Shown piece by piece: positions 1 through 10,669 of a stretch of 64,000 nt of DNA. The notes under the pieces were generated by a model that worked only from the letters and a program-made list of their open reading frames with translations, made no database searches and was not told the DNA's origin. The translations under genes and the position numbers were made by a program. The stretch is taken from assembly GCF_002102185.1 (NCBI RefSeq), contig NZ_LQOW01000027.1, forward strand, positions 1 through 64,000, written 5' to 3'. Within the stretch, counting starts at the first letter, position 1. Every line of letters begins with the position of its first letter. Source of the stretch: Mycobacterium fragae. Lineage in GTDB: Bacteria > Actinomycetota > Actinomycetes > Mycobacteriales > Mycobacteriaceae.

Positions 1-76
1 GCATCAGCCCCGCCTTGGCCGCAAACGCCGACTGCGACGCCACCAACTGCGGAATATGAGCATCCAACAAACTCAT
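1..76 (-). CDS. esxG: EsxG, WXG100-family ESX-3 substrate (5' part only, cut by the window edge)
   Basis: Only the first 25 codons are present. They read MSLLDAHIPQLVASQSAFAA and then KAGLM, which is the conserved N-terminus of EsxG (TB9.8). EsxG pairs with EsxH and is secreted by ESX-3, where the pair acts in iron and zinc acquisition. The ATG is preceded by a purine-rich AAGGGA. It follows PPE4 on the same strand after 45 bp, as in the standard eccA3-eccB3-eccC3-PE5-PPE4-esxG-esxH order, so the rest of ESX-3 should lie just left of the window. Confidence 0.93.
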   Translation of the reverse strand, partial: MSLLDAHIPQLVASQSAFAAKAGLM

Positions 77-121
77 CACCAACATCCCTTCTTATCGGTT
101 ACCGTTGTCACACAAGAACAC

Positions 122-1642
122 TCAGCCGTCATCCCCCTCCCCCTCGGCGGTGTCCGAATCCCAGGTACCCGGCACCATCGGCATCCTCGGACCGTCGCCA
201 AATCCATTGCTGCTCAGCCTGGCCAGCCCCGCGACCGCCCCCACGGCGTCCCTACGCACCGTCCCCGCGAAACCCAACGGCCCCGCGTCCTGCCCCGACG
301 CCCGCGCCGAGCCCTCCTCTTCGGGCGCGCTGCTCGGGCCGAGATCGCTGTCCATATCCGCGAACTCGTCGCCGAAGTCTCGCATTTGCGCGCGGCGCCG
401 ACGTCGCGCCCGCGTTTTCTCCCGGCTGGCCGCGCCCACTGCGACCGCCGCGGGAACGTGGCGAGCGGGCGCCTTGACGCCCTTGCGATCGATCAACGTC
501 GGCCCGGGCCCCTCGTCGGGACCGATGCCTCCCACCACATAGGCGAAACCCGGGCTGACACCGGTGGCCACCGGCGCGGCGCCTGCCGCAGTGCCCACCG
601 CCGGTGCCGACCCACCGGCGGCCACCGGTGCGACACCTGTCGGCGCCAGCCCGGCCAGGGGCAACGCCGCGGACTGCCCACCGGCTGCGACGGATGCCAC
701 ACCGACCGGTGGTTCGACTGCGGCAGGTACGGGGGCCGGCTCGGCCGGCGCAGCGAGCGAGAGCGCGTTGTTGATACCGAGGGGCAGCGCGAGCGTCAGG
801 GCTAACAGCATCGGCCCGTAGGTGGCGATGGGCGAGATCACCTCGTAGGCCGCGAAGGCCAGCAGCGGACCGAAAGCCAGCAGTGCCGCAGCGGGATTCG
901 CCGCGAAGGCGGCCAGCATCTGCTGCAGGGAGCCGGCCGGATTCTGCAGGAACGTGGACAGTTGGCTGAGCAGGTTCTTGTAGAAGTTCAAAAACGACGA
1001 CAGCAGGTCGGACAGGTTCAGCGACGACCCGGACTGCGCGGCCTGGGCCTGCGCGCCGGCCTGCTGCGCGGTGGCCGCGGCGTTGCCGCTCTCGCCGACA
1101 CCGGGCGTCACGACCGACGGCGCTGGCGTGGTGCGGGGCGCCGACGCCAACGCCGTACCGGAAACCGCCTGATATGTGGCCATCGTGGTAGCCGCCTGGA
1201 TCCACATCCGCGCGTAGTCGGCTTCGTTGAGCGCGATCGGAATCGTGTTGATCCCAAAGAAATTCGTGGCCACCAACACGCCGTGGATGGCGTGATTGGC
1301 GGCCAACTCCGCCAACGTCGGCATGGCGGCAAGCGCGGTGACATAGGAGGCCGCTGCGGCCTCGTGCTGAGCAGCCACCCCCGCGCTGTTCGCGCTCGCT
1401 TGCATCAGCCACGCCAGATACGGTGCGTGCGCGGCCACGTACTGCTCGGCGCTCGGGCCTTCCCAGGAACCGGCCTGCACCGCGCCCAACAGTGAGGTGA
1501 GTTCGCCTGCAGCCGAGGCGTATTCAGCGCTCAACGAGGCCCATGCCGCCGCGGCCGCCAACAGCGACCCAGGGCCAGGACCGCTGCTGAGCAGTGCTGA
1601 ATGCACCTCAGGCGGCGAAGCCATCCACACCGGCGCGGTCAT
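122..1642 (-). CDS. PPE4: PPE4-type PPE protein of the ESX-3 locus (PPE-PPW subfamily)
   Basis: The protein has 506 residues. The N-terminal PPE domain covers about residues 1-170, with the Pro-Pro-Glu motif at 10-12, the WxG turn at 60-62 and the [10 protein letters not shown] stretch near 128-137. A hydrophobic, Ala/Gly/Pro-rich middle follows, then an Arg-rich patch (about 400-415) and the C-terminal GFAGT and PMVPGTW motifs that define the PPE-PPW subgroup. It starts 2 bp after the PE5 stop and was probably made as a PE/PPE heterodimer and exported by ESX-3. PE5-PPE4 is linked to siderophore-dependent iron uptake in M. tuberculosis. The protein at 54134-55726 is a paralogue with near-identical N- and C-terminal blocks. 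Confidence 0.93.
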   Translation of the reverse strand: MTAPVWMASPPEVHSALLSSGPGPGSLLAAAAAWASLSAEYASAAGELTSLLGAVQAGSWEGPSAEQYVAAHAPYLAWLMQASANSAGVAAQHEAAAASYVTALAAMPTLAELAANHAIHGVLVATNFFGINTIPIALNEADYARMWIQAATTMATYQAVSGTALASAPRTTPAPSVVTPGVGESGNAAATAQQAGAQAQAAQSGSSLNLSDLLSSFLNFYKNLLSQLSTFLQNPAGSLQQMLAAFAANPAAALLAFGPLLAFAAYEVISPIATYGPMLLALTLALPLGINNALSLAAPAEPAPVPAAVEPPVGVASVAAGGQSAALPLAGLAPTGVAPVAAGGSAPAVGTAAGAAPVATGVSPGFAYVVGGIGPDEGPGPTLIDRKGVKAPARHVPAAVAVGAASREKTRARRRRRAQMRDFGDEFADMDSDLGPSSAPEEEGSARASGQDAGPLGFAGTVRRDAVGAVAGLARLSSNGFGDGPRMPMVPGTWDSDTAEGEGDDG

Positions 1643-1644
1643 AG

Positions 1645-1953
1645 TCAGCCGCCGGCCACCAAATACGACGACGCAGCGGCCGCATCACCGGTCGCATAGC
1701 TCGCGCCGGACTCACCCACACCGACCCCGGCACGGCCGAGTTCCTCCACGCCCTGCGCCGCGACAGTGGCGTGCTCGCTGCCCTGGGCACTGAACCCGAC
1801 TGCAGTTTGCAGCGACACCGGGTCGGCCGCCGCCGGCACGACAGCCGTGATCAACGGGGCCGCACCCGCATGCGCGGCGGCCAGCCGCGCAGTGATCGCT
1901 TCTACGGCGGCGCTGGCCGAGGCCAAACCCTCGGGAACAACTCGCAGCGTCAT
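1645..1953 (-). CDS. PE5: PE5-type PE protein
   Basis: A 102-residue PE domain with no C-terminal extension. The Pro-Glu motif lies at residues 7-8 in [10 protein letters not shown], and an Ala-rich helical hairpin ends in YLVAGG. Its ATG overlaps the eccC3 stop by 4 bp (ATGA), and PPE4 begins 2 bp after its stop, so eccC3, PE5 and PPE4 look translationally coupled. The length and place match PE5 of ESX-3. It should be the obligate partner of PPE4, with the secretion signal carried on the PE side. Confidence 0.93.
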   Translation of the reverse strand: MTLRVVPEGLASASAAVEAITARLAAAHAGAAPLITAVVPAAADPVSLQTAVGFSAQGSEHATVAAQGVEELGRAGVGVGESGASYATGDAAAASSYLVAGG

Positions 1954-4900
1954 GGCAGATACTCCTTTCGACCGTCAACGGTCACACTCTCGTCGACCAG
2001 AGGGTTGACCAATTGGACATAGGTGGGGCTGTCGCTGTCGCCCAACAGAATTGCCCGGCCCGCGGGCAACCGATCGAATCGCTGACCGCGAATCTTGCCG
2101 CCGTCGGCCGGATTGCCCGACAACATCAACGTGGTTGCCTGCAAGTCGTTGAACCGGCGCAGCAACGGGCTGGTCATCAACGCGTGCGCGGAGCCGCTCG
2201 CGCGCGCCGTGACGATCACCCGCAGTCCCAGGTCGGCGGCTTGTGCCAGCAGCCCGATCAGGCTGGTCCAGGGCCGCTGCCCGACGTACGGGCCCGTCAG
2301 TGCCGGCGTATCCGGTATCTGATCGACGTCATCGATGATCAGGTAGTGGGTGTGGCCCTCATACGACCAATCGGCAAGTTGGGCCGGCGAGAGGCCAGCG
2401 GGTGGCCGCCGCCGCTCGATGAGCGCCGATAAGCCCAGCATCGCCGGTATCACCCGGTCGACGTTGGCGGTGTATTCATTGTCGGCAAACAGTGGCTCGT
2501 CGACGAGATGCAAGCGCCGGTCCACCACCGTGAACGCCACGTGGTCGGGTGTGGAGTTTTCCCGGACGGTGCGGATGATGTGGCGCAGCAGCGTGGTCTT
2601 ACCGGATTTGGTGTCGCCCAGCACCAGCAACAACGGGTTGTCGGTGAAGTTGAGTTCGACTGGCGCCAAGTCTTCTTCGCGCTGGCCTATGACGATCCGG
2701 TCGACGCCGCGATATGTCGCGCCAACTGCGGCGGGGGTGAGGTTGGTGGGCAGCAGCCGCACCGGTGGCGCCGTGACCTCGGGATGACGGGCGTTGATCG
2801 CGGCCACCTGGTCCAGTTCAGGCGCCGCGAACAGGAAGTGCTGGGCGGCCATGGTCAGCCCTCGACCGGGTTGGTCGGGTGGCACGGCCTCGGCCGGCCG
2901 GTGCAATGCGCCGACGAGACGGACATTGCTGTCGCGCGGATCGTGCAGTTTGAGCTCCAGGCGCAGCCCTAAGCCATCCCGCATGGCCAGCGGGACCTCC
3001 AGCCAGCTCGGGGTGGTGATGACCACGTGGATCCCGTACGCCAGTCCAACGTTGACGAGTTCGGTTACCTTGGCCAGCAGGGGGTTTCGGGTATTGAACT
3101 GGTCGGTGTTGTCGCGGCCAAACGCGTACAGGTTGTCGATGACCAGGAACACTTCACCGAACTCGTCGTCGAACCCGGACGCTTGCCGCTCCCGGAAGAC
3201 TTCCCGCTGTTGCCGCGACCGCAGCAGCTGCTCGAGTTCGCCGAAGGTCCGACGGATGCGCTCGGGCTCCAGCGGCGAGGCCACACTGCCGACGTGCGCC
3301 AGGTCCTCCAGCGCCCGCAGCTGTCCGCCGCCGTAGTCCAGGCAGTAGAAGCTCACTTCGCGAGGCGAGTGCAGGTTTGCCGCCGACAGGATAAACGTCT
3401 GCAGGGCAGTCGATTTGCCTGATTTGGCTCCGCCGTGAATCACCATGTTGCCCGCCGACGAGTGTGCGTCGAACACCAGCGGGTCGCGGCGCATCTCGAA
3501 GGGCTTATCGATTTCGCCCAGCGGCCACCGCCATTGGCCTTGCGGCAGTGCCGCGCGTGCCAGCACCGTGCTCAGCGGGATCGGATCGTCGAGCGGCGGC
3601 AGCCACAGCTCTGGCGCACGCGGACCATAACGCGCCAGCTGGTCGCCGATGGTCGCGATCAACTTGCGCGGCGGACTGGTCGTTTCCTCTTCGCCATCGC
3701 TGACGATGACCGTGTTCTGATCCGGTTCCACCCGGCCCGCGGTGAACAGCTTGGGCTCGGGGGCCGAATGCACCACAAGCGTTTTCGCCCTCTGCGGCGG
3801 GTCGTAGATGCCGTCGACGTAGGTGCTGCGGAATTTGATCGGCGCGGCGCCGGGGGCGGGCACCAGGAAGCCCACGCCTTTGTGCTCCTTGCCGGACTCG
3901 ATGTGGTAGGCGTCCTCGACGCCGATGATTTGCCGCGAAACCGCGGGGCTGGCGACCTTCAGACCTATCCGGTAGGAGGTGTTCTTGTCGATGTCCTTGA
4001 TCTTGCCGATGTCCAGCGTCTGCGACGCGAACAGGATGTGGATGCGAAACGAGCGGCCTTTGCGGGCAACGTAGTCGAACAGTTCCGCGTACTCGGGGTG
4101 GTCGGCGAGCATCAGCGTGAACTCGTCGGCAACGACGAACAGCGTCGGGATCGGCGCCAGGTCGTGTCCGGCGGCGATCGCATTCTCGTATTCGGTCACC
4201 GAGTTGAACGCGCTGCCCTGCACCCGCCGCCCGGCCTCGCGCAGCAGCACCTCACGCCGGGCCACCTCGCCGCGCAGCGTATCGGCGAACCGGTCCGCCA
4301 GCGACTTCTTCTCGGCCATGTTCGATATCACGGCGACGACTTGAGGGAAATTACGGAAGCTGTCGGCGCCGGCCTCACCCTTGAAGTCGGCGTAGATCAC
4401 GATGAGCCGCTCTGCCGAGTGAGTCGTCAACAGCGACAACAGGATCGACATCAGCATCTGCGATTTGCCGGAGCCGGTCATGCCGATCATCAGGCCGTGC
4501 GGGCCCATCCCGCCCTCGGCCTCGTCCTTGAGGTCGAAGATCAGCGGCTCCCCGGTCGCGGTCACGCCGATCGGCACCCGCAGCTCGTCCTCGCGCTGCC
4601 GCGGTGCCCATAGCGTGGGCACGTCCAGCTGCGACGCATCTTGAATGCCCAGCAGCGTGGTGAAGGTGGCGCCGCGGGTGGCCGCCGACTGCAGCCCGCT
4701 GTGGGTGGGGTTGGAATCCCAGCGCGACAGTCGGCGCGCGAGGTGGGCCGCGTCGTCGGCGCCGAACTGGTCGGCGGTGTCGACATAGCGTTGCCAGCCT
4801 CCGGTCTGCCAACGGTCGATGACGCCGTTGGCGATGCGCAGGATCGGGCGTTCGGGATCCGAATACTGTTCGCGGTGCGGCGGTGTGGCCGATCGGTGCA

Positions 4901-5918
4901 CCACGGTGACCCCGGCCCATCCAGCCGCCAACGTGGACGCCTTGACGTCGTAGTCGGGGTCGTCGACGACGATCAGCAGGTGGCGCAGCGCGTCCGCCGC
5001 ACCACCGGTGAACGGCGGGCGGTCGGCCAGCGCCGGACCCAGCAGCGCGGCCAGCTCTTCGATGTTGGTCGACAAGTAGCGGGCCGGGCCGACACCGTCG
5101 AGCTGGCCGGGAATGTCAACGTGCGGCAGCCATTTCAGCCACGACCATTCCGGCGTCTCCAGATCCGGGGCGGCCACCGCGACGCCGAGCACGGTCGGGT
5201 CATGCCACGTCACCGCCTGAGCGATCCAGGCGCGCAACGCCGCCCGCACCTCGTCCGGCTCGCCAAGCACGGTAATCCGCGACACCTTGGCCAAATCGAT
5301 GCCGGTCGGCACGTCGCGCACGGTGCGTTGGGTGTCGAGCAGACTACGTAATGCGCTGTGCGACACCGGTTCCAGGTCGATCTCGTCAGCGGTGTCGCTG
5401 ACCCGCAGTGCGCTGGCCAGTGCGGCCGAGTGCACACCGGCGCGCACCACCAGAAAGTCGTCGTCGGCCGGGTCGCGCTCCCACTGGCGTCGCGAGCCGG
5501 GTATCGCGGCCAATTCGGCCGGATCGGGATGCGACCATTCGGCCGCGGCGCGCTGTTCGGCGGCCTGGGCCCGGATGTTGTCCCGCACCACCGACAGGTA
5601 ACGCAGGTAGTCGGCCCGCTCGGCGTCGACTTCCTCGGTGCGCGTTTTGTTGTCGGTGCCGCGGTACAGCGCGGTCGCGGCCAACAGCAGCACGAACGGG
5701 AAAAACAGTGTCTGTGGGGAGATGAGCCGCATTCCGGTGGCGACCATCGCGACGATCATGCCGACGATCAGGATCACGATCATCACCGGTAGCGCCCGCC
5801 GCATCAACGACGGCGGGATCACCCGGGGCAGCTCGGGCGGCGCCTCGATGGTGATGGTTCCCTTGCGGGTCGCCGGCGGTGGTAGCCGCCGGCGGGCCTC
5901 GAAGATCAGTCGGCTCAT
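1950..5918 (-). CDS. eccC3: EccC3, FtsK/SpoIIIE-type ATPase of ESX-3
   Basis: At 1322 residues this is the single-chain form of the type VII motor, as expected for ESX-3. Two membrane helices lie at about 43-62 and 70-87. Three tandem ATPase domains follow, with Walker A loops GMTGSGKS (479-486), GGAKSGKST (829-837) and GDTKSGKT (1101-1108). Walker B-like acidic strands are VVADEF (595-600), VFLVIDN (923-929) and YLIIDDVD near 1180. The protein docks Esx and PE/PPE substrates and drives their export. It overlaps eccB3 upstream and PE5 downstream by 4 bp each, so the genes form one operon. Confidence 0.97.
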   Translation of the reverse strand: MSRLIFEARRRLPPPATRKGTITIEAPPELPRVIPPSLMRRALPVMIVILIVGMIVAMVATGMRLISPQTLFFPFVLLLAATALYRGTDNKTRTEEVDAERADYLRYLSVVRDNIRAQAAEQRAAAEWSHPDPAELAAIPGSRRQWERDPADDDFLVVRAGVHSAALASALRVSDTADEIDLEPVSHSALRSLLDTQRTVRDVPTGIDLAKVSRITVLGEPDEVRAALRAWIAQAVTWHDPTVLGVAVAAPDLETPEWSWLKWLPHVDIPGQLDGVGPARYLSTNIEELAALLGPALADRPPFTGGAADALRHLLIVVDDPDYDVKASTLAAGWAGVTVVHRSATPPHREQYSDPERPILRIANGVIDRWQTGGWQRYVDTADQFGADDAAHLARRLSRWDSNPTHSGLQSAATRGATFTTLLGIQDASQLDVPTLWAPRQREDELRVPIGVTATGEPLIFDLKDEAEGGMGPHGLMIGMTGSGKSQMLMSILLSLLTTHSAERLIVIYADFKGEAGADSFRNFPQVVAVISNMAEKKSLADRFADTLRGEVARREVLLREAGRRVQGSAFNSVTEYENAIAAGHDLAPIPTLFVVADEFTLMLADHPEYAELFDYVARKGRSFRIHILFASQTLDIGKIKDIDKNTSYRIGLKVASPAVSRQIIGVEDAYHIESGKEHKGVGFLVPAPGAAPIKFRSTYVDGIYDPPQRAKTLVVHSAPEPKLFTAGRVEPDQNTVIVSDGEEETTSPPRKLIATIGDQLARYGPRAPELWLPPLDDPIPLSTVLARAALPQGQWRWPLGEIDKPFEMRRDPLVFDAHSSAGNMVIHGGAKSGKSTALQTFILSAANLHSPREVSFYCLDYGGGQLRALEDLAHVGSVASPLEPERIRRTFGELEQLLRSRQQREVFRERQASGFDDEFGEVFLVIDNLYAFGRDNTDQFNTRNPLLAKVTELVNVGLAYGIHVVITTPSWLEVPLAMRDGLGLRLELKLHDPRDSNVRLVGALHRPAEAVPPDQPGRGLTMAAQHFLFAAPELDQVAAINARHPEVTAPPVRLLPTNLTPAAVGATYRGVDRIVIGQREEDLAPVELNFTDNPLLLVLGDTKSGKTTLLRHIIRTVRENSTPDHVAFTVVDRRLHLVDEPLFADNEYTANVDRVIPAMLGLSALIERRRPPAGLSPAQLADWSYEGHTHYLIIDDVDQIPDTPALTGPYVGQRPWTSLIGLLAQAADLGLRVIVTARASGSAHALMTSPLLRRFNDLQATTLMLSGNPADGGKIRGQRFDRLPAGRAILLGDSDSPTYVQLVNPLVDESVTVDGRKEYLP

Positions 5919-7495
5919 CGGGTCTCCCCTTGGGCTGAGGTGGCACGACCGGGTCGGGAGTCGGGGGACAGCCCGTCGTGTGCGAGCAGTGCGTCGGCGC
6001 GGGAGAGCGTCGGGCCCGGCGCGAACAGCGACAGCGCGGACCAGGGTATCGGGGTTGGCGGCGGGCTCAGGCCAAGAACCTCAGCGGTTTTCGTGTGCCC
6101 GGTCGCGCCACCTTCATTGTCGATGCCGTAGCGGACACCGGTGTCGGAGATCCAGAACAGCGACCCGGCCGCCGGTGACGCCGCGTTTTGGCCGACGGTC
6201 TGGGTGAAGTACCCGGTTCCCGGCGCCATCGCGACGCGGGTGGCGACACCGCCGGTTCCACCGCCGACCAGATCCTCGGTTTGCACCGACTCCGGCACCG
6301 GCAGCGCCGAACCGGACAGCAGCGTCAGCGAATTCGTGCTGGCCCCGTCCGGCTTGCTCCAGTGCGCGCAGGTCACCGGATCGCGGGACGCGTCGACAAG
6401 GGTGATCCGTCGATCGGGAAAACGACCGGTGTCCAGCACCCGGGACACCGGCAGCCTGGCGACCTGATCGGCGCCCAGCCGCGGCGGCTGATCCAGACCG
6501 TAGGAGTTGGCGTTACGCAGCACCGCGGCCAGCACCGGTGAAATCGGCTGTAGGCCATCGGGCATGACGGCGTAGTACAGCAAGCTGCTGTCCGAGTTTG
6601 CTTCCAACGCGTGCGCCACCACCACGGCTCCGACCGGGGCGGGCAGCGGGAGGCCGAACCGCGCCGGGCTTCCGGCGTCCGGAATCGCGGGCGGCGCCAG
6701 CGCCGGCGCTTCGGGGATCGCGTTGAAAAGGCCGACGGCGATGGGCCGGGGCGCCGGGATGTCGCTGGGCAGGCCCAGCGCGCTGGTGACAGCGCGGTCG
6801 GCAAGGTCGATCCGGCTGCGCCGGCCGTCCCACAGCAGCCAGCTGCCACTGCCGTTGCTGGCCAGCACCGCGTGTCCTTCGCCGAGGGCTGTGGCGCGGG
6901 CGCCGCTGCTGTCCGGAGTCCCTGCGATCACCGTGACCCCGGAGGCTGGGCCCGTGGCGGCATCGCACACCGTCCAGTCGGCGTCCTTGCTGGTGCTTTG
7001 CACCATCCGCTCGGGCGCGCCCGGGATGCCGATCAGGTTGCCGCGCGGAAATCGGTCGAGCTCACTGCTTTTCACGGTGGTGGGGTTGACCGGCCTGCCG
7101 GAGATCAGCCGGGCCGAGGTCAGGTTGAGCACCGGGTGCAGCCGATCCCCAACTCGCACATACAGCGCGGCGGTCGACCGGTCGGCCAGTATCGGATTGT
7201 TGGCCGCCGAGCCGTTGGGCCGGATCAGCGAGAAGACGAAGCAGCCGACCAACGTGGTGACCAGGATGAGCGCGCCCATCAGCACCGCGCGGGTCTGGGT
7301 GCGCAACGGGTCGACCAACATCCGGGTGTCGTGCAGGGCGACACCGGAGGCGATCCGGCGCATCACGAACCGCCAGCCGGTTACCTGGTGGCGTGTGACG
7401 AAGCCACGTCGGTAGACCACCTTGTCGGGGTTGTCGTTTGCCGGGGTTCGTGACGCGAATGAGCGGCGGTCGCCGGCCGGCTCTGGATTCGTCAT
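5915..7495 (-). CDS. eccB3: EccB3, ESX-3 membrane component
   Basis: 526 residues. A cytosolic N-terminus of about 68 residues is followed by a single membrane helix (about 69-91, [17 protein letters not shown]) and a large periplasmic domain rich in short repeats, the normal EccB layout. EccB joins EccC, EccD and EccE in the inner-membrane pore complex. It overlaps both eccA3 (upstream) and eccC3 (downstream) by 4 bp. The only other candidate is an EccB paralogue of another ESX system, and the PE5/PPE4/EsxG neighbours rule that out. Confidence 0.96.
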   Translation of the reverse strand: MTNPEPAGDRRSFASRTPANDNPDKVVYRRGFVTRHQVTGWRFVMRRIASGVALHDTRMLVDPLRTQTRAVLMGALILVTTLVGCFVFSLIRPNGSAANNPILADRSTAALYVRVGDRLHPVLNLTSARLISGRPVNPTTVKSSELDRFPRGNLIGIPGAPERMVQSTSKDADWTVCDAATGPASGVTVIAGTPDSSGARATALGEGHAVLASNGSGSWLLWDGRRSRIDLADRAVTSALGLPSDIPAPRPIAVGLFNAIPEAPALAPPAIPDAGSPARFGLPLPAPVGAVVVAHALEANSDSSLLYYAVMPDGLQPISPVLAAVLRNANSYGLDQPPRLGADQVARLPVSRVLDTGRFPDRRITLVDASRDPVTCAHWSKPDGASTNSLTLLSGSALPVPESVQTEDLVGGGTGGVATRVAMAPGTGYFTQTVGQNAASPAAGSLFWISDTGVRYGIDNEGGATGHTKTAEVLGLSPPPTPIPWSALSLFAPGPTLSRADALLAHDGLSPDSRPGRATSAQGETR

Positions 7496-9333
7496 GCCGG
7501 CAACTCCAGGTTGAGGCCTGCCAGCAGCGGTCCCACCGTGTTGGCGACGTCACTGGCGGTGATGGTCATCAACTCCTCGTCGGTGAACTCGCCGGTCTCG
7601 GCGTGCTCGGAGTGGTCCAACCGGAATTCCCGTTCCTCTTCGGACTTTTCGACGACATTACGGACGAATCGGCCGTTCCCTGCGATGTCCAGGCCGCGGC
7701 GCTCGACTCCTGTGCTGTCGGGTTTCGACATCTCGGCCAGCTGCGCGAACACTCTCTCCAGCTCATCGAGCGCGGCCTGTTCGAAGACGCTGTCGCGCTT
7801 TTCGGCCATGAAGTTGGCGATCTCGATCAGCTCGGTCGGTGCATACGACGGGAAGTCGATGCTGCGGGTGAAACGCGACCGCAGACCTTGGTTGGTGTCG
7901 AGGAACCGATCCAGGTCGGCGCGGTACCCGGCGACGATCACCACCAGCCGATCCCGATCGTTTTCCATGCGGGCCAACAATGTGTCGATGGCGACCAAGC
8001 CGAAGTCGTTCTTGGCGCCGGTGGCCACCAGCGCGTAGGCCTCGTCGAGGAACAGCACTCCATCCAGCGCGCTGTCGATGATTGCGTTCGTCTTGAACTC
8101 GGTCTCCCCGATGTGCTGGCCGATCAAATCGGCGCGGTGCACCTCTTTGATGTTCTCCTTCTTCAACAGGCCAAGGCCGCAATAGATTTTGGCGACGACC
8201 CGGGCGATGGTGGTCTTGCCCGTCCCGGGCGGCCCGGTGAAGACCAAGTGGTGGGTGCGCTGCGCCACCTCCAGGCCACGCTGCTTGCGCACCAGCTCCA
8301 TCGCCACGGCGCTTTTCAGCCGCGCCACCTGATTTTTGACCTGATCGAGGCCGATGAACTCGTCGAGCTCCTTTTCGGCCTCGGCGAGCAGCACAGCCTT
8401 GCGCTCCTGGGCTCCGGGGTCGATGAAATCGCCTGGGCTGGGCTCAGTTTCGGGATCCCACGGATCGGTGCGCGCGTCGATGCGGTCTGCGGTGGTGGTC
8501 TCGATCCCGAAACTGCTGTCCAGCAGCGCCTCTTCGACCTGGGCGTTCTGCGGGTTGGCGGCATACAGGTCCTGCAGCACTTCCCGGGCGGTGTCCTCAT
8601 CGCCGTCCGCGCGCAGTGCCAGCGCCCGGGCCAACGCGCCGTCGACCGCGGCCACCTGAATCGGACCTTCCGGCTCCTCCAAGTACGACAGCGCCGGTGC
8701 GAACATGCCCAGCCGGGCCAGCGCGATGCCCAGGGTGATCTTGGTGGCGTGGGTGAAATGCTCGTCGAGGCCCGGCTCGTTGACGATCGGGGACAGCAGC
8801 TTGACGACATCTGCCCAGCGCTGGGCGCGGTAGTGGATGACGCTGGCGATCCAGCGGGCCTCCCGCCAGCTCGGCCGGCGCTCGGTGACGTCGGCGACGA
8901 GCTCGTGCGCGTCAGCGTAGCGGCCGTCGGCTGCCAGTGCCGCGGCATACGCGAGCTGGAAGTCGTCGGGTTGGGCGGCCCGAAACTGCAAATACAGTCC
9001 GGTGTCGTAGTGGAAACCCAGGGCACCGGGCGCCAGTTCCACCTGGCGCTGCAACACACCAGCGGTGTCCGCGGTACGCGAAACTGCTTCCAGCACCCGA
9101 GCGGACACGTCACCTGCGGCGGCCAGCCCGGTCCATGCGTCGCACTGGTCGTGGGCGATGCGGGTCAGCGCCGTGAACCCGGACCGGGCGGCGGCCAGGT
9201 CCGCCGGGCGTCGGCGGTCGTAGACAGTCAGCCCGAGCGCGCGGCAACAGGTGGCGAATCGGCTGATCACATCGTCGTCCACCCGGGGTGCCACAGGACG
9301 AGTCGCGAGCATGCCGCTGTCACCGATTTCCAC
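7492..9333 (-). CDS. eccA3: EccA3, AAA+ ATPase of ESX-3
   Basis: 613 residues. The N-terminal half is helical and TPR-like (about 1-280). The C-terminal half is a CbxX/CfqX-type AAA+ domain with Walker A GPPGTGKT (367-374) and Walker B LFLDEA (427-432). EccA is a cytosolic hexameric ATPase thought to act on PE/PPE proteins before secretion. The frame begins at a GTG. An in-frame ATG seven codons inside (MLATRP, about 9312) is an alternative start. It is the first gene of the ESX-3 operon, and its upstream region carries iron- and zinc-type operators. Confidence 0.95.
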   Translation of the reverse strand: MEIGDSGMLATRPVAPRVDDDVISRFATCCRALGLTVYDRRRPADLAAARSGFTALTRIAHDQCDAWTGLAAAGDVSARVLEAVSRTADTAGVLQRQVELAPGALGFHYDTGLYLQFRAAQPDDFQLAYAAALAADGRYADAHELVADVTERRPSWREARWIASVIHYRAQRWADVVKLLSPIVNEPGLDEHFTHATKITLGIALARLGMFAPALSYLEEPEGPIQVAAVDGALARALALRADGDEDTAREVLQDLYAANPQNAQVEEALLDSSFGIETTTADRIDARTDPWDPETEPSPGDFIDPGAQERKAVLLAEAEKELDEFIGLDQVKNQVARLKSAVAMELVRKQRGLEVAQRTHHLVFTGPPGTGKTTIARVVAKIYCGLGLLKKENIKEVHRADLIGQHIGETEFKTNAIIDSALDGVLFLDEAYALVATGAKNDFGLVAIDTLLARMENDRDRLVVIVAGYRADLDRFLDTNQGLRSRFTRSIDFPSYAPTELIEIANFMAEKRDSVFEQAALDELERVFAQLAEMSKPDSTGVERRGLDIAGNGRFVRNVVEKSEEEREFRLDHSEHAETGEFTDEELMTITASDVANTVGPLLAGLNLELPA

Positions 9334-9347
9334 GCCCTATACCCTCC

Positions 9348-9366
9348 CGGGGTTAGTACAACCTAA
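9348..9366 (-). promoter_or_regulatory. IdeR-like iron box 1
   Basis: On the minus strand the site reads TTAGGTTGTACTAACCCCG. Thirteen of 19 positions match the IdeR consensus TTAGGTTAGSCTAACCTAA, including the blocks TTAGGTT and CTAACC. It sits 15-33 bp upstream of the eccA3 start. IdeR bound with iron normally represses such promoters. Confidence 0.75.
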
Positions 9367-9377
9367 CTTTGCTGAAG

Positions 9378-9396
9378 TTAGCATTGCATAAGCTAA
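9378..9396 (-). promoter_or_regulatory. IdeR-like iron box 2
   Basis: The minus strand reads TTAGCTTATGCAATGCTAA, which agrees with the 19-bp IdeR consensus at 14 positions and has inverted TTAGC/GCTAA arms. Its centre lies 30 bp (about three helical turns) from box 1. The perfect inverted repeat CTAACTT-N5-AAGTTAG at 9363-9381 bridges the two boxes. Confidence 0.65.
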
Positions 9397-9534
9397 GTGT
9401 CGAGATGCACGTATTGGCCCGATGCGTGGCCTTGCTCACCGCGTGGTGACGACTTAGCCGCTGCATAACGGCTCGACACGACACCTCCTCGGCCCAAGAC
9501 CTGGCGGTAACCATACCGTCGCGCAGGCGCTTAA

Positions 9535-9555
9535 TGAAAATGGGTGTCGTTTCTA
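9535..9555 (+). promoter_or_regulatory. Zur-like zinc operator candidate upstream of eccA3
   Basis: The plus strand reads TGAAAATGGGTGTCGTT and then TCTA. The same 21-mer recurs, reverse-complemented, in front of the orphan PPE gene (54004-54024), with 17 of 21 bases identical. Mycobacterial Zur sites are AT-rich palindromes built on TGAAAAT/ATTTTCA arms, and M. tuberculosis ESX-3 is in the Zur regulon. The Zur assignment is inference; the shared motif is seen directly. Confidence 0.6.
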
Positions 9556-9581
9556 TATCGGGCTCGGGCGGGTGGGCGGCG

Positions 9582-10487
9582 TCAGCCCTTGACGGCGCTG
9601 ACCAATCGGTTGCGGGCAACCATCGACCCGGCCTCGATATCCATCCCGGGCACTGGCCGGCCCAGCTCGCGCAGATAGTCGGCCAGCGGGGTCGCCGTCG
9701 CGGTCCAGCCGCGCTCGCTCAGCCACTGGTCGGCCGGTGCGAACCGCTCGTTGTAGACCAGCTGGAAGAACAGCCGCTGCTCGCCCCTGGCGTTCGCTTG
9801 GCGTTCGTCCTCGACGGCGGCTGCGAATTGCTCCGGCGGCAGCGGCTCGCCGTCCTCCACCGCGATGTGACTGCCAAAAGACGCGAGCGCGTCGACGCCG
9901 GTGAACAAATCCTGCTGCGCGGTGGCGGGCAGATAGATCAACAGACCTTCGGCAATCCAGGCCGACGGCTGCGCCGGATCGAATCCGCTGTCCCGCAGCG
10001 CCTGTGGCCAATCTTCCCGCAGGTCGACGGCGACTTCGCGACGCTCGGCTTTGGGCTCGGCGCCGTGGTCAGTGAGCACCTCACGCTTGAAGTCCAGGAC
10101 TTGTGGTTGGTCGAGTTCGAAGATCGTCGTGCCGTCCGGCCAGGACAGCCGATACGCGCGTGAGTCCAACCCGGCGGCCAAGATTGCCACCTGCCGAACG
10201 CCGGCGTCGGCGGCCCGCCGGAAATAGTTGTCGAAATATCTCGTCCGGGCACCCTGGAAGTTGACGAAGTGCTGGCCGAAATCGCTTGTCTTCAATTGAT
10301 GTTCGGGTAGCTTGCCGTCGAGCACATCCGCGGAGGGCCCGCCGACCGCGCGGCAGAACACCTCGGCGAACGGGTCCACGGCCAACGGGTCAGGCTTTTG
10401 CGCTTCCAATGCTCGGGCGGTGGCCACGAATAACGCGGTCGAACCGACACTCGTCGTGATGTCCCAGGTGTCTTTGTCAGTACGCAC
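9582..10487 (-). CDS. SAM-dependent methyltransferase, leucine-carboxyl-methyltransferase-like (Rv0281 type)
   Basis: 301 residues beginning at a GTG. It belongs to the mycobacterial class I methyltransferase family (TIGR00027/LCM-like). The SAM-binding loop [14 protein letters not shown] lies at about 101-114 and the acidic FELDQP motif at 123-128. An S-adenosylmethionine-binding fold is clear, but the acceptor substrate is unknown for this family. It lies directly upstream of eccA3 on the same strand, as Rv0281 does in M. tuberculosis. The PPE gene that precedes Rv0281 there (PPE3) is absent here. Confidence 0.9.
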   Translation of the reverse strand: MRTDKDTWDITTSVGSTALFVATARALEAQKPDPLAVDPFAEVFCRAVGGPSADVLDGKLPEHQLKTSDFGQHFVNFQGARTRYFDNYFRRAADAGVRQVAILAAGLDSRAYRLSWPDGTTIFELDQPQVLDFKREVLTDHGAEPKAERREVAVDLREDWPQALRDSGFDPAQPSAWIAEGLLIYLPATAQQDLFTGVDALASFGSHIAVEDGEPLPPEQFAAAVEDERQANARGEQRLFFQLVYNERFAPADQWLSERGWTATATPLADYLRELGRPVPGMDIEAGSMVARNRLVSAVKG

Positions 10488-10669
10488 GACAACCGACCTT
10501 ACGCCGACCCGTTTCTCGCCGCCGAGTGCTCAATCCGGCATGGTGGTGACCTGCGCAATGCCACACTTGTCGACGTGGATGACACCCGAGTTCGGCCTGG
10601 CTTCGAAAGCCTTGGTGCACAACACCTCAAGGGCGTCCCCGAGGATGTGGAAGTCTTCCGGGTGAGGAA

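Larger units (their letters stand above)
9334..9581 (-). promoter_or_regulatory. ESX-3 operon control region
   Basis: This 248-bp gap between the methyltransferase gene and eccA3 has no credible gene. It is markedly AT-richer than its surroundings near 9350-9400 and 9530-9560. It contains two IdeR-like palindromes, a third inverted repeat overlapping both, and a Zur-like 21-mer, listed separately. In M. tuberculosis the promoter before eccA3 answers to both iron (IdeR) and zinc (Zur), so dual control is expected here. Confidence 0.75.

Noticed and set aside
7438..9366. 642-codon open frame on the plus strand over eccA3
   Set aside because: Antisense shadow of eccA3; the eccA3 reading has intact Walker motifs and operon overlaps.
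9353..9619. 88-codon frame on the minus strand across the ESX-3 promoter
   Set aside because: It runs through the IdeR and Zur-like sites, has no homologous look and overlaps the methyltransferase end.
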